Of a stretch of 32,514 bases of DNA, positions 8,763-16,416 are shown piece after piece (position 1 is the first letter of the stretch; each line of letters opens with the position of its first letter). Location: positions 1-32,514 of the forward strand of contig CALDPJ010000412.1 in NCBI GenBank assembly GCA_937911795.1. Direction: 5' to 3'. Made by a program: the position numbers and the translations under genes. Source of the stretch: an uncultured Flavobacteriales bacterium. Its GTDB lineage: Bacteria > Bacteroidota > Bacteroidia > Flavobacteriales_D > SKUL01. The notes under the pieces are model-generated. The model saw only the letters and a list, made by a program, of their open reading frames with translations. It ran no database searches and was not told the origin of the DNA.

Positions 8763-9729
8763 GAAAAAAGAGATTTATTTCCGAGCCAGGCTCAAGTGCA
8801 TCGGCCAATGACAAAGTAAATTCAAATTCGCCGGATTGCATCAGATATTCGTAGTGCTGACCGGCAAATCGTTTTTCGATGACACGTGCGGTAAGTTTGG
8901 GCCGGTTTCCGCGCACCCGGATGTCTTCAGGTCGAATAAGTAATGCTTCCGCGCCCCTGAATTTTTCCGGAAACCGGGATTTGAGAATGTCTGTAAGTTC
9001 AACCACTTCACCGGTGAGCCGCGCGATATATTCATTCCGGGGATGGTGATAAATTTCATCGAACGTTCCCGACTGCATGATCTCGCCGGATTTCATTACC
9101 GCAATTTCATGGCACAGTGATATGGCATCGTTGATGTCATGCGTTACCAGAACAGCGGAGGTTTGGGTGGCTTTCAACAAGTGACTTACCTGTTCGCGCA
9201 CCTGTTGACGTAGCGTTACGTCCAGATTGCTGAAAGGCTCGTCCAGCAGCAAAAGATTGGGAGAAACAGCCATGCATCTTGCCAAAGCGAGTCGTTGTTG
9301 TTGACCACCAGAAAGTTCACCGGGTTTTCTCTTTTCCAGACCTTCGAGGTTTGCGAGTGCAAGCATTTTGGCGGCAATGGATTTCCTTATTTCCTTGTTT
9401 TTTTCGGTTACGCCAAACAAAATGTTCTCCATCACGGTGAGATGCGGGAAGAGCGCAAAGTCCTGAAAAATCATCCCGATGTTTCGTTTTCCGGGTATTA
9501 CAAAAGTGTTTTCAGAAACTACCGTCGTCCCATTCACCTTAACGCATCCTGCTTCGGGAATTTCGAAACCGGCGATAATGCGCAGCAGCGTTGTTTTACC
9601 GCAACCGCTTTCGCCGAGCAGACCCAGAATTTGTCCCTGGCGGAGTTGCAGCGAAGCATTCTTAACGGCCGGTGAAGTTCCGCCGCTGAACGTTTTACTA
9701 ACTGATTCTATTTCAAGAGCCGGGATCAA
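8710..9729 (-). CDS. Ferric iron ABC transporter, ATP-binding protein (FbpC/FutC-like)
   Basis: Energising subunit of an Fe(3+) importer, 339 residues. Walker A GESGCGKT is at residues 39-46, the Q-loop near 89 (IFQD), the signature LSGGQ at 139-143, Walker B LLLLDE at 159-164 and the switch histidine in VTHD at 197. A C-terminal TOBE-like region follows (LLIRPEDIRV onward), as in the Fbp/Pot branch. The start codon is TTG at 9729, overlapping the permease stop in a TTGA tetranucleotide, which argues for translational coupling. The nearest family members pair with a two-domain permease and a periplasmic ferric-binding protein, exactly the two genes upstream here. Confidence 0.93.
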   Translation of the reverse strand: MIPALEIESVSKTFSGGTSPAVKNASLQLRQGQILGLLGESGCGKTTLLRIIAGFEIPEAGCVKVNGTTVVSENTFVIPGKRNIGMIFQDFALFPHLTVMENILFGVTEKNKEIRKSIAAKMLALANLEGLEKRKPGELSGGQQQRLALARCMAVSPNLLLLDEPFSNLDVTLRQQVREQVSHLLKATQTSAVLVTHDINDAISLCHEIAVMKSGEIMQSGTFDEIYHHPRNEYIARLTGEVVELTDILKSRFPEKFRGAEALLIRPEDIRVRGNRPKLTARVIEKRFAGQHYEYLMQSGEFEFTLSLADALEPGSEINLFFHDDELFQFPDPEKTAAH

Positions 9730-11396
9730 ATTCGCTTAATGAGTTTATGGATGAGCAAGATGGGCACAATTCCCGAAAGTACAATGAGGACCGAAGCCGG
9801 AGCAGATTCGCGCAACATTTCATCGTTGGCGTATTCGAATGCAGTGGTGGCCAATGTGTTGAAGTTGAAGGGGCGGAGTATCAATGTTAACGGAAGTTCT
9901 TTCATAACATCTACAAATACCAACAGCAGCGCAGTGAGAATGGCCGGCCGCATCACCGGAATATTTACGCGGAAAAGCGTATAAAAATGACTCTTGCCAA
10001 GTGATCGGGAAGCTTCATCAACATTGGCACATTGTTGCTCAAAATTTCCTTCGAGCGGATTGACAGATACCGCCATAAAACGAATCAGGTAGGCGTACAT
10101 CAGTCCGAATATCGATCCGGTGATGAGCAACTGGGTGAGCTCACCGCCAAAAAATCCGGCCGTATTTTCCACCAATCTTTCTGCGCTTGCAGCCACCACC
10201 ATAACTCCAACGGCAATTACGGCTCCCGGCAGAGCATATCCCAGCGTTACTACCCGTTTTACAATTTTGCCGGCAATGGTATTGTTGATGCGGCTGCTGT
10301 AAATGAACAGAATAGAAAGAATGACGATCAGAAAGCCTGCTACCGCTGCCAGACCGATAGAGTTATAAATGGTAGTATAAAAGCGATCGTCAAAAATTTT
10401 GGTCCAGGTGGCTATTGCATCTGCAGCGATTTTTGAAAATGGCAAGGCAAATCCGAGGATGAAGGGTACCAGGCAAGCCAATGTGAACCACCATTTTCGT
10501 GGTCCGGTTATTTTTTGAGCAGCCGATCTCTTTAAACCGGTACTGCTGGCAAAGCGTGATTTTTGAAATCGTTTTTCGATGATGAACAAGATACCGACTA
10601 CAACCATCAAAACAGCCGACAGTTTTATTGCAGCTTCGAGATCTCCCATCGAAAACCAGGCTTTAAATATCCCGGTGGTGAAAGTGGTGATTCCAAAATA
10701 TTTTACAGCACCGTAATCATTCAATACCTCCATCAGCACGAGAAACAAACCACCCGCAATTGCCGGACGCGCCAGAGGTATTGCTATACGGAAGAAAATG
10801 CGCGCCGGGCTGTTTGAAAGTGAAGCCGCTGCTTCGAAAATCGATGAAGACTGCAGCTGAAATGCGGCTTTTGCGGGCAGATAGATATAGGGAAATAACA
10901 CCAGCGCCAATGTGACTCCAAGTGTTCCGATGTTCATGGTGTCGAAATACATGGATTGTGCAAAACCCACTCCGCCAATTTCGCGGAGAATGGTATAGAT
11001 AGGTCCAGTGAAAGAGAGGAGACCGGCATAACTGTAGGCAACGATATAGGATGGAAGTGCGAGGGGTAGAATCAATGCCCATTCAAGCCACCGCTTACCC
11101 GGAAATTCATAGCGACTAACGAACCATGCGGTGCTCAATCCGAAAATCAATGCCAGGATTCCGGTAATAAAGCAGAGGATAACTGAATTGGCCGTATAGC
11201 GGAAAAGCAGATTTTCTACAATGTGGTGCCAGGCCGAAGAACCCGGAATAAACATACGCACCAGTACAAGTGCCAGTGGTACAGATAAAAGCAATCCCAG
11301 CACCACGGATAGGCTAAGCCATCCGGGAGCAACCGCAATTCGTCTGCGGGTCAGAAAATTTAAAGACAGTCGCTTACTTCCAGCCGACACGGTCAA
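9726..11396 (-). CDS. Ferric iron ABC transporter, fused permease (FbpB-like)
   Basis: Inner-membrane permease of 556 residues carrying two BPD_transp_1 halves in one chain, typical of Fe(3+) systems such as FbpB/FutB. Each half has an EAA loop that contacts the ATPase: FEAAASLSNSPARIFFRIAIP in the first and DEASRSLGKSHFYTLFRVNIP in the second. About twelve membrane helices are expected. The frame opens with TTG at 11396, overlapping the substrate-binding gene by 23 bases. A GTG two codons later (11390) is an equally reasonable start. The gene order binding protein - permease - ATPase is the standard fbpABC order. Confidence 0.93.
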   Translation of the reverse strand: MTVSAGSKRLSLNFLTRRRIAVAPGWLSLSVVLGLLLSVPLALVLVRMFIPGSSAWHHIVENLLFRYTANSVILCFITGILALIFGLSTAWFVSRYEFPGKRWLEWALILPLALPSYIVAYSYAGLLSFTGPIYTILREIGGVGFAQSMYFDTMNIGTLGVTLALVLFPYIYLPAKAAFQLQSSSIFEAAASLSNSPARIFFRIAIPLARPAIAGGLFLVLMEVLNDYGAVKYFGITTFTTGIFKAWFSMGDLEAAIKLSAVLMVVVGILFIIEKRFQKSRFASSTGLKRSAAQKITGPRKWWFTLACLVPFILGFALPFSKIAADAIATWTKIFDDRFYTTIYNSIGLAAVAGFLIVILSILFIYSSRINNTIAGKIVKRVVTLGYALPGAVIAVGVMVVAASAERLVENTAGFFGGELTQLLITGSIFGLMYAYLIRFMAVSVNPLEGNFEQQCANVDEASRSLGKSHFYTLFRVNIPVMRPAILTALLLVFVDVMKELPLTLILRPFNFNTLATTAFEYANDEMLRESAPASVLIVLSGIVPILLIHKLIKRI

Positions 11397-12414
11397 ATAT
11401 TTCTACCGCTGTGGTATTCAGTTCGCCGAGGTGACGGAGATTCAGCGTGTCGCGCTTAAAATCTCCCCAGGATTGCAATAGTTCTGAGCTCTGCACTTCC
11501 GGATTTACGGGATATTCAGAATTGGCTTCGGCAAACAAACGCTGGCTTTCCGGCTTCGATAAAAACTCGAGCAACCGTATGGCGTTTTCTTTATTGGGAG
11601 CATGTTTGGTAACTCCGGCTCCGCTGATGTTGATGTGGCTTCCGCGATCGTTCTGGTTCGGAAAGAAAACTCCCACTTTATCGGCTGCAGCGCGCTGACC
11701 GGCATCATCCGATTCAAAAAGTTTTCCGATATAATAGCTGTTTACAATGGCTACATCGCCCTGACCGGCCGCAATTGCTACAATCTGATCGCGATCGCTT
11801 CCTTTGGGCTTACGAGCGAAATTTTCTACCACGCCAGCGGCCCATTCTTCAGCCGCGTTTTCACCGTTGTGCGCTATGATTGAAGCCAACAATGACTGGT
11901 TGTAAATATTTGCCGACGAGCGAACCAGAATCCGGCCCTTCCATTGAGGATCGGTGAGTGATTCGTAGCTTTCGAGTTGTGTAGAATCAACGCGGTCTTT
12001 AGAATAAACCAGTATGCGCGCCCGAACTGTTTGTCCAAACCAATATCCTTCCGGATCGCGCAGATAAGCAGGGATGTTATCTATAAGAACATCGGACTCG
12101 ATTGGTTGAAGCAGATCTTTTTCTTTTGCAGTCACCAGTCGACCGGCATCTACGGTGACCAAAAGATCAGCAGGAGATTTTTCGCCTTCATTTTCGAGCC
12201 TCACCATGAGCTCGTCTGCACTTGCTTTAACCATGTTTACACGGATTCCGGTTTCTTCTTCAAACCGGTTGAAAAGTTCCTGATCTACTTCATAATGACG
12301 GTGTGAGTAAACGTTTACTTCCTGTGCTTTTTCTTCAGAATCGGTGGTCCCGGAATCATTGTTTGTACAGGCATTGAACAATATCAAAGAAATTATAAAA
12401 AACAGTACTCTCAT
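11374..12414 (-). CDS. Ferric iron ABC transporter substrate-binding lipoprotein (FutA/FbpA-like)
   Basis: Captures Fe(3+) in the periplasm and delivers it to the permease. It is 346 residues with a short signal and lipobox (ILFNAC, lipid-modified Cys16), so it is membrane anchored, unlike the soluble FbpA of Neisseria. FutA-like landmarks are the VYSHRHYEVDQELFNRFEEETGI N-terminal strand-helix, the YWFGQTVRARILVYSK hinge strand, the paired tyrosines in NSYYIGK expected to ligate iron and the SHINISGAGVTKHAPN segment. First gene of the four-gene operon, with its own promoter box at 12433-12440. No Fur box of the classical type was found, so iron control is not shown by the sequence. Confidence 0.94.
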   Translation of the reverse strand: MRVLFFIISLILFNACTNNDSGTTDSEEKAQEVNVYSHRHYEVDQELFNRFEEETGIRVNMVKASADELMVRLENEGEKSPADLLVTVDAGRLVTAKEKDLLQPIESDVLIDNIPAYLRDPEGYWFGQTVRARILVYSKDRVDSTQLESYESLTDPQWKGRILVRSSANIYNQSLLASIIAHNGENAAEEWAAGVVENFARKPKGSDRDQIVAIAAGQGDVAIVNSYYIGKLFESDDAGQRAAADKVGVFFPNQNDRGSHINISGAGVTKHAPNKENAIRLLEFLSKPESQRLFAEANSEYPVNPEVQSSELLQSWGDFKRDTLNLRHLGELNTTAVEIFDRVGWK

Positions 12415-12432
12415 TTTTTTGAATTTTTTTTA

Positions 12433-12440
12433 CAAAGATA
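12433..12440 (-). promoter_or_regulatory. Bacteroidota -7 box for the iron ABC operon
   Basis: TATCTTTG on the minus strand fits TAnnTTTG and lies 19 bases before the ATG of the binding-protein gene. The small inverted repeat at 12461-12480 covers the place where a -33 element would be. Confidence 0.6.
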
Positions 12441-12460
12441 CCCAACCAGCTCAGCCCGAA

Positions 12461-12480
12461 AATACCGTGAATGTGGTATT
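12461..12480. repeat. Inverted repeat AATACC - 8 nt - GGTATT in the iron/kinase divergent region
   Basis: AATACC (12461-12466) and GGTATT (12475-12480) are perfect 6-bp arms. The repeat sits 20 bases upstream of the iron-operon -7 box, so a bound protein would block the -33 region. It does not resemble a Fur box. Short arms could arise by chance. Confidence 0.4.
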
Positions 12481-12567
12481 GTGGCCAATTGGATAGATAT
12501 TCCTAACAGTCTGATGTAAAGTAATTCGACATATTTTCGAGTGTCTGGGACAGCGTCCAAATTTTCC

Positions 12568-12575
12568 TATATTTG
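12568..12575 (+). promoter_or_regulatory. Bacteroidota -7 box for the histidine kinase operon
   Basis: TATATTTG is a full TAnnTTTG match, 83 bases before the kinase ATG. A clear TTG partner at 19-22 bases upstream is missing. The inferred leader is about 75 bases. Confidence 0.5.
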
Positions 12576-12658
12576 AGCCGCCCGGAAATAATCATCGACA
12601 ATAATTTCCCAGCGCTTTATTAATGTTGATTGCTGAATAAGCGTAGTTTAAATCATTC

Positions 12659-14509
12659 ATGTCCGCTCAAAAAACCTCTCTTTTCCGTAGATTATTCGAT
12701 TATATTCCGGAAGCAGTTTTTGTGTGCAATGAGAATGGAAATGTTCTTTTTATAAATCAACTGGCGGCTAAGAGGATTGGTATTACTTCAAAGGAGATTG
12801 ATGAGATCAGGTTTTCTGATTTTGATTCTGTCCTGAAGGATGGAGACGCCTGGAAAAAAATGCTGAGCGAACTCAAGGCGTTCGGTACAATGTCCTACCA
12901 GAGTAGTCACTTCAACAGGAAAACAGAAATCTCCTTTCCGGTTGAAGTAAATGTGAGACTTTTTGCGGGTGATGACGAAAACTGGCTGATTGTAAGTTGC
13001 CGGGACATTCATAAAAGGGTTGAAACAGAAAAGGCACTTGCACAGAGTAAGGCGGTAATTGAGCAATCCAGTAAACTCGCCCGGGTTGGAGGCTGGGATC
13101 TTGATTTGGTCAACCAAAAGCTGTACTGGACGGAAATGACGCGAGAAATTCATGAAGTTCCGGAAGACTATGAACCCGATTTTCAGACCGCTATTAATTT
13201 TTACAAAGAAGGAGCGAGTCGCAATTTTATGATTGCTGATATGACTGCTGCCATTCAACATGGTGCTCCTTTAGGAATTGCGGAAGTTGAGCTGGTCACG
13301 GCAAAAGGCAGGACCATTTGGGTGCGTTGTGTGGGGGAAGTAGTACGACAAAATGGGCAGTGTGTCCGTGTGTATGGATCTATTCAGGATATTGATGAGC
13401 AGAAACGCATGGAGCTGAAGCTCGAGGAAAGTCTGCATATGTTGGAAAGACTCACGAGAAACGTACCGGGCGCTGTGTATCAACTCGAAATGGACCCCGA
13501 CGAAACCATGCACTGTCCTTTTATAAGCGCCGGAGTTCGTAAACTTTTTCCTGAACTGGATATTCCTCAGACCACTACACTGGATAATTTGCTTGAGAAA
13601 ATGGTGCATCCGGATGACCGCGCGGAAGTGAAGGAAGCTATTTTACAATCGGCAGCGAACCTGGAACCATTTGATTTTGACCATCGGCAGAACCTGGAAC
13701 AACCCAACCGGCACATTCAGACCTCAGCCCGACCAGAGGCAAAAGAAAACGGAACGGTGGTATGGCACGGATATATGTGGGACATCAGTGAAAGAAGAAA
13801 ACGGCGCGAAGAATTAAAGCATTTTGCCGAAGTCACTTCAGAACAGAATAAGCGGTTGTTGAATTTCACTTATATCGTTTCTCACAACATTCGTTCGCAC
13901 GTGGCAAATTTGCTTGGAATACTGAACATCCTGCAGGGTGATGATCAGGAAGCAAAGGAAACCTTTGTTCCGCTGATGCAGGATTCTGTTAATAATCTGG
14001 ATGAATCGCTGCGGAATCTTAATGATATTGTAAATATTCAAACCCAAATAAATCTAACGAGCAAGCCCATCGAGTTACGCAGTATGGTAGAGAAAACCAT
14101 TTTGAATTTGAAACTTACCATTTCCGGTGCGGAAGCTACTGTGCATAATAATGTACCGAAAGATTTTGTTATTAATACGAATGCGGCATACCTGGATAGT
14201 ATTTTGCTCAACCTGATTTCAAATGCCATAAAATACCGCTCACCAGATCGTAATGCCGAAGTTCATATTGATGTTGAGTCCAATGGACACGAAACAATAT
14301 TATCGGTTCACGACAATGGATTAGGAATTGATCTTGAAAAACACCGAAATTTGATTTTTGGCATGTACAAAACTTTCCATAAGAATAAAGACGCAAAAGG
14401 CCTGGGACTTTTTATCACAAAAACACAGGTAGAATCGTTGGGTGGCAAAATCGATTTAGAAAGCGAAGTAAATAAAGGAACCACGGTTCGGGTTTATTTT
14501 TATGAATGA
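12659..14509 (+). CDS. PAS-domain sensor histidine kinase, cytoplasmic
   Basis: Sensor kinase of 616 residues with no membrane segment or signal peptide, so it senses a cytoplasmic or diffusible cue. Three PAS-type domains come first: about 10-115 (FDYIPEAVFVCNENGNVLFIN), about 130-245 (PAS_3-like, VGGWDLDLVNQKLYW, ending in GSIQDIDEQKRME) and about 265-380 (ending WDISERRKRREEL). The phosphoacceptor histidine is His409 in SHNIRSHVANL. Many Bacteroidota relatives have a proline in place of the second His in this box. The ATPase domain has the N box NLISNAIKY, G1 DNGLGI and G2 KGLGLFI. It overlaps the response-regulator gene by 8 bases, so the two are made together. The signal is unknown. Confidence 0.94.
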   Translation: MSAQKTSLFRRLFDYIPEAVFVCNENGNVLFINQLAAKRIGITSKEIDEIRFSDFDSVLKDGDAWKKMLSELKAFGTMSYQSSHFNRKTEISFPVEVNVRLFAGDDENWLIVSCRDIHKRVETEKALAQSKAVIEQSSKLARVGGWDLDLVNQKLYWTEMTREIHEVPEDYEPDFQTAINFYKEGASRNFMIADMTAAIQHGAPLGIAEVELVTAKGRTIWVRCVGEVVRQNGQCVRVYGSIQDIDEQKRMELKLEESLHMLERLTRNVPGAVYQLEMDPDETMHCPFISAGVRKLFPELDIPQTTTLDNLLEKMVHPDDRAEVKEAILQSAANLEPFDFDHRQNLEQPNRHIQTSARPEAKENGTVVWHGYMWDISERRKRREELKHFAEVTSEQNKRLLNFTYIVSHNIRSHVANLLGILNILQGDDQEAKETFVPLMQDSVNNLDESLRNLNDIVNIQTQINLTSKPIELRSMVEKTILNLKLTISGAEATVHNNVPKDFVINTNAAYLDSILLNLISNAIKYRSPDRNAEVHIDVESNGHETILSVHDNGLGIDLEKHRNLIFGMYKTFHKNKDAKGLGLFITKTQVESLGGKIDLESEVNKGTTVRVYFYE

Positions 14510-14909
14510 TCAAAAAAAAATATGGCTGGTTGATGATGATTTGATAGCAGTAACCATAATGCGTCATGTAATTAAAAAACACCCTTATTTTCAGCTGATC
14601 CGGGAATTCGACGGTGCCGAATTCGTGATTGAAACATTGAAAGAAGGAAGGCAGGAACTTCCGGATCTTATTGTGCTGGATCTGAATATGCCCATGATGA
14701 ATGGTTGGGATTTGCTGGAATTTCTTCAGAAGGAATATACCAGCGAAAATATTCCGGTTGCTATTTTTACTTCTTCTATCGATTCGAGAGATGCATCAAA
14801 ATCTTCGCATTATCCCAATGTTATTGGTCATTTTATAAAACCCATAACCCGCCCTCTTCTCGACAAAATTAGAGATTGTCTAATGGCACATTATTCAAAG
14901 AGTCAGTAG
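14502..14909 (+). CDS. Single-domain response regulator (CheY-like receiver)
   Basis: A 135-residue receiver domain with no output domain. The acidic pair DDD is near residues 11-13, the phosphorylation site is Asp60 in VLDLNMP, the Thr/Ser switch is in IFTSS and the lysine in FIKPIT. It likely receives phosphate from the upstream kinase and passes it on, or acts by protein contact. No partner phosphotransferase or DNA-binding protein is nearby. Its ATG sits inside the kinase stop region (8-base overlap). Its TAG stop ends one base before the stop codon of miaA on the other strand, so the convergent genes abut exactly. Confidence 0.94.
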   Translation: MNDQKKIWLVDDDLIAVTIMRHVIKKHPYFQLIREFDGAEFVIETLKEGRQELPDLIVLDLNMPMMNGWDLLEFLQKEYTSENIPVAIFTSSIDSRDASKSSHYPNVIGHFIKPITRPLLDKIRDCLMAHYSKSQ

Positions 14910-15824
14910 TTATTTCACTTGTGCGGTAATCCATTCTTTTATGGCTGCCTCATCAGCCGGATCAAACCAGGTTGCTTCAATATATTTCCGGAACCACGTC
15001 ATCTGCCGTTTCGCAAATTTGCGGGTATTAACCTTGATGGCTTCTATTGCTTCTTCTATGGAATATTGACCATCAAAAGCCCTGAACAGTTCCTTATAGC
15101 CAACCGTTTGCAACGCGTTCAGATGCCTCAACGGATATAGATTGCGCGCTTCTTCCACCAGGCCATTTTTTACCATTTCGTCCACCCGTGTATTGATGCG
15201 TTCAATCAAATCTTCTCTTGGGATAGTCAATCCAACAGCTATGGTTCGGAAGGCTCTTGGTTTTTCCTGGTGCGTCAGGAAATCGGAATAGGGTCGACCA
15301 GAGGCCAGGCATACTTCCAGCGCGCGGATCATTCTTTGGTGGTTCTGCAGATCAATGCGCTGATAGGTAACCGGATCAAGTTTCAGCAATTTCTCCTGAA
15401 GACTTTGAATTCCATTTTTTGCTAATTCTTCAATCAGTTGCTGACGGATGTTGAGGTCAGAGGGATGTTCGTCGAGACCATGTGTTACGGCTTTCACGTA
15501 CAACCCTGATCCTCCGCAGAGTACTACTGAATCGTGTTCCTGAAATAAATGATCCAGACATTGAAGTGCATCTGCTTCAAAATCACCGGCGCTGTAATCT
15601 TCGGTTATGGAGCGACTGCCAATAAAATGATGGGGAACTGCCGCGAGTTCTTTTTCAGAAGGGGCAGCAGTTGCAATTTTGGTTTCGCGGTAAATTTGCC
15701 GGGAGTCGGCAGAGACGATTTCGGTATTGAAATATCGGGCGAGCTGAATGCTGACAGCTGTTTTGCCTACAGCGGTAGGGCCGACAACTACAATCAGAAA
15801 CCGATTATTTTCGTGGTGTTTCAG
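14910..15824 (-). CDS. miaA: tRNA dimethylallyltransferase MiaA, apparent CTG start
   Basis: Adds a dimethylallyl group to A37 of tRNAs that read UNN codons. The P-loop GPTAVGKT is encoded at about 15782-15759, followed by the substrate Asp motif (SADSRQIYR), GGSGLYVKA and the LQTVGYKELF and RKFAKRQMTWFRK segments, so the protein is full length. Between the upstream in-frame stop and the P-loop there is no ATG, GTG or TTG. The first such codon, TTG at 15503, lies after more than 90 essential residues. The best start is CTG at 15824, which overlaps the upstream gene's TGA as CTGA and gives (M)KHHENNRFLIVVVGPTAVGKT-type N-terminus and 304 residues, the normal MiaA length. ATT at 15794 or an assembly error at one base are alternatives. 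Last gene of the dapD operon. Confidence 0.93.
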   Translation of the reverse strand: MKHHENNRFLIVVVGPTAVGKTAVSIQLARYFNTEIVSADSRQIYRETKIATAAPSEKELAAVPHHFIGSRSITEDYSAGDFEADALQCLDHLFQEHDSVVLCGGSGLYVKAVTHGLDEHPSDLNIRQQLIEELAKNGIQSLQEKLLKLDPVTYQRIDLQNHQRMIRALEVCLASGRPYSDFLTHQEKPRAFRTIAVGLTIPREDLIERINTRVDEMVKNGLVEEARNLYPLRHLNALQTVGYKELFRAFDGQYSIEEAIEAIKVNTRKFAKRQMTWFRKYIEATWFDPADEAAIKEWITAQVK

Positions 15825-16363
15825 AAGTCCTCGCGCTCGCTGAGTTGATCCAGATCATCGTCATCCAATCCTTCATCCTCATCAAAATAATCGTCGTCGT
15901 CATCATCGCCGTGTGCACTTTCGGTTTCCATGTTGAAATCCATGTCTTTCGATCCTTCATCCGGAGCTTCACCTAAGGCGAGTGCAACACGCGGATACTG
16001 TTGTTCAGGATCGGATTCTGATACGCTCACCATCTCGACGAAAAATCCCCACATCCGCAGAAAGTCATAAATATAGATCAAACGTTGCCCCGGTTTGCGA
16101 ATCAATTCCCCGATTTTAACTTCGGCCATAGAGAATTCCTCTTCACCGTCGCCGTAGTTCATGTCCATCAACGGAATTTCCTTTCCGCGCTCCCATTCAT
16201 CATTGCTCATATAAAAGGAAGCCATCTCTTTTCCGCTGAAATCAAATGCAGCCTGAATGGCAGTATGGAGTTGTTCGAACGTGTGTTCAGATTTTACTTC
16301 GATGTCGCGAAAGACTTCTTGTGCTGTGTCCAGAAGAACTCTGAACGTGTAGATTTTAGACAT
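15821..16363 (-). CDS. pRiA4b ORF-3-like protein (IS1096 TnpR-like fold)
   Basis: 180-residue soluble protein resembling the plasmid pRiA4b ORF-3 family: an N-terminal domain with YTFRVLLDTAQEVFRDIEV, then FEQLHTAIQAAFDF, FYMSNDEWERGKEI and a YIYDFLRMWGFFVE strand-helix. The family is named after plasmid and transposon passengers but is common as a single chromosomal gene in Bacteroidota, and its biochemical role is unknown. The last 45 residues are extremely acidic (a run of six Asp near residue 150 and further DDDD), which suggests a disordered tail. It lies 53 bases after cca and overlaps miaA by four bases, so it is embedded in a tRNA-maturation operon. No transposase or inverted terminal repeat is near. 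Confidence 0.85.
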   Translation of the reverse strand: MSKIYTFRVLLDTAQEVFRDIEVKSEHTFEQLHTAIQAAFDFSGKEMASFYMSNDEWERGKEIPLMDMNYGDGEEEFSMAEVKIGELIRKPGQRLIYIYDFLRMWGFFVEMVSVSESDPEQQYPRVALALGEAPDEGSKDMDFNMETESAHGDDDDDDYFDEDEGLDDDDLDQLSEREDF

Positions 16364-16416
16364 TGTAACAGTAAGCGTTTTTCAAGGTAAAAATAACAAT
16401 TGGTATACAATCAACA

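Noticed and set aside
11394..11396. Permease start at TTG 11396 as a certain call
   Set aside because: GTG at 11390 is equally possible, so the start is given with uncertainty.
12181..12440. Fur-box control of the iron operon
   Set aside because: No GATAATGATAATCATTATC-like sequence was found upstream of the binding-protein gene.
14910..15503. miaA starting at TTG 15503
   Set aside because: It would delete the P-loop and about 107 residues of conserved N-terminal sequence that are clearly encoded in frame upstream.
15821..16363. pRiA4b ORF-3-like gene as part of a mobile element
   Set aside because: No transposase, inverted terminal repeats or target duplications are near, and the gene is coupled to core tRNA genes.
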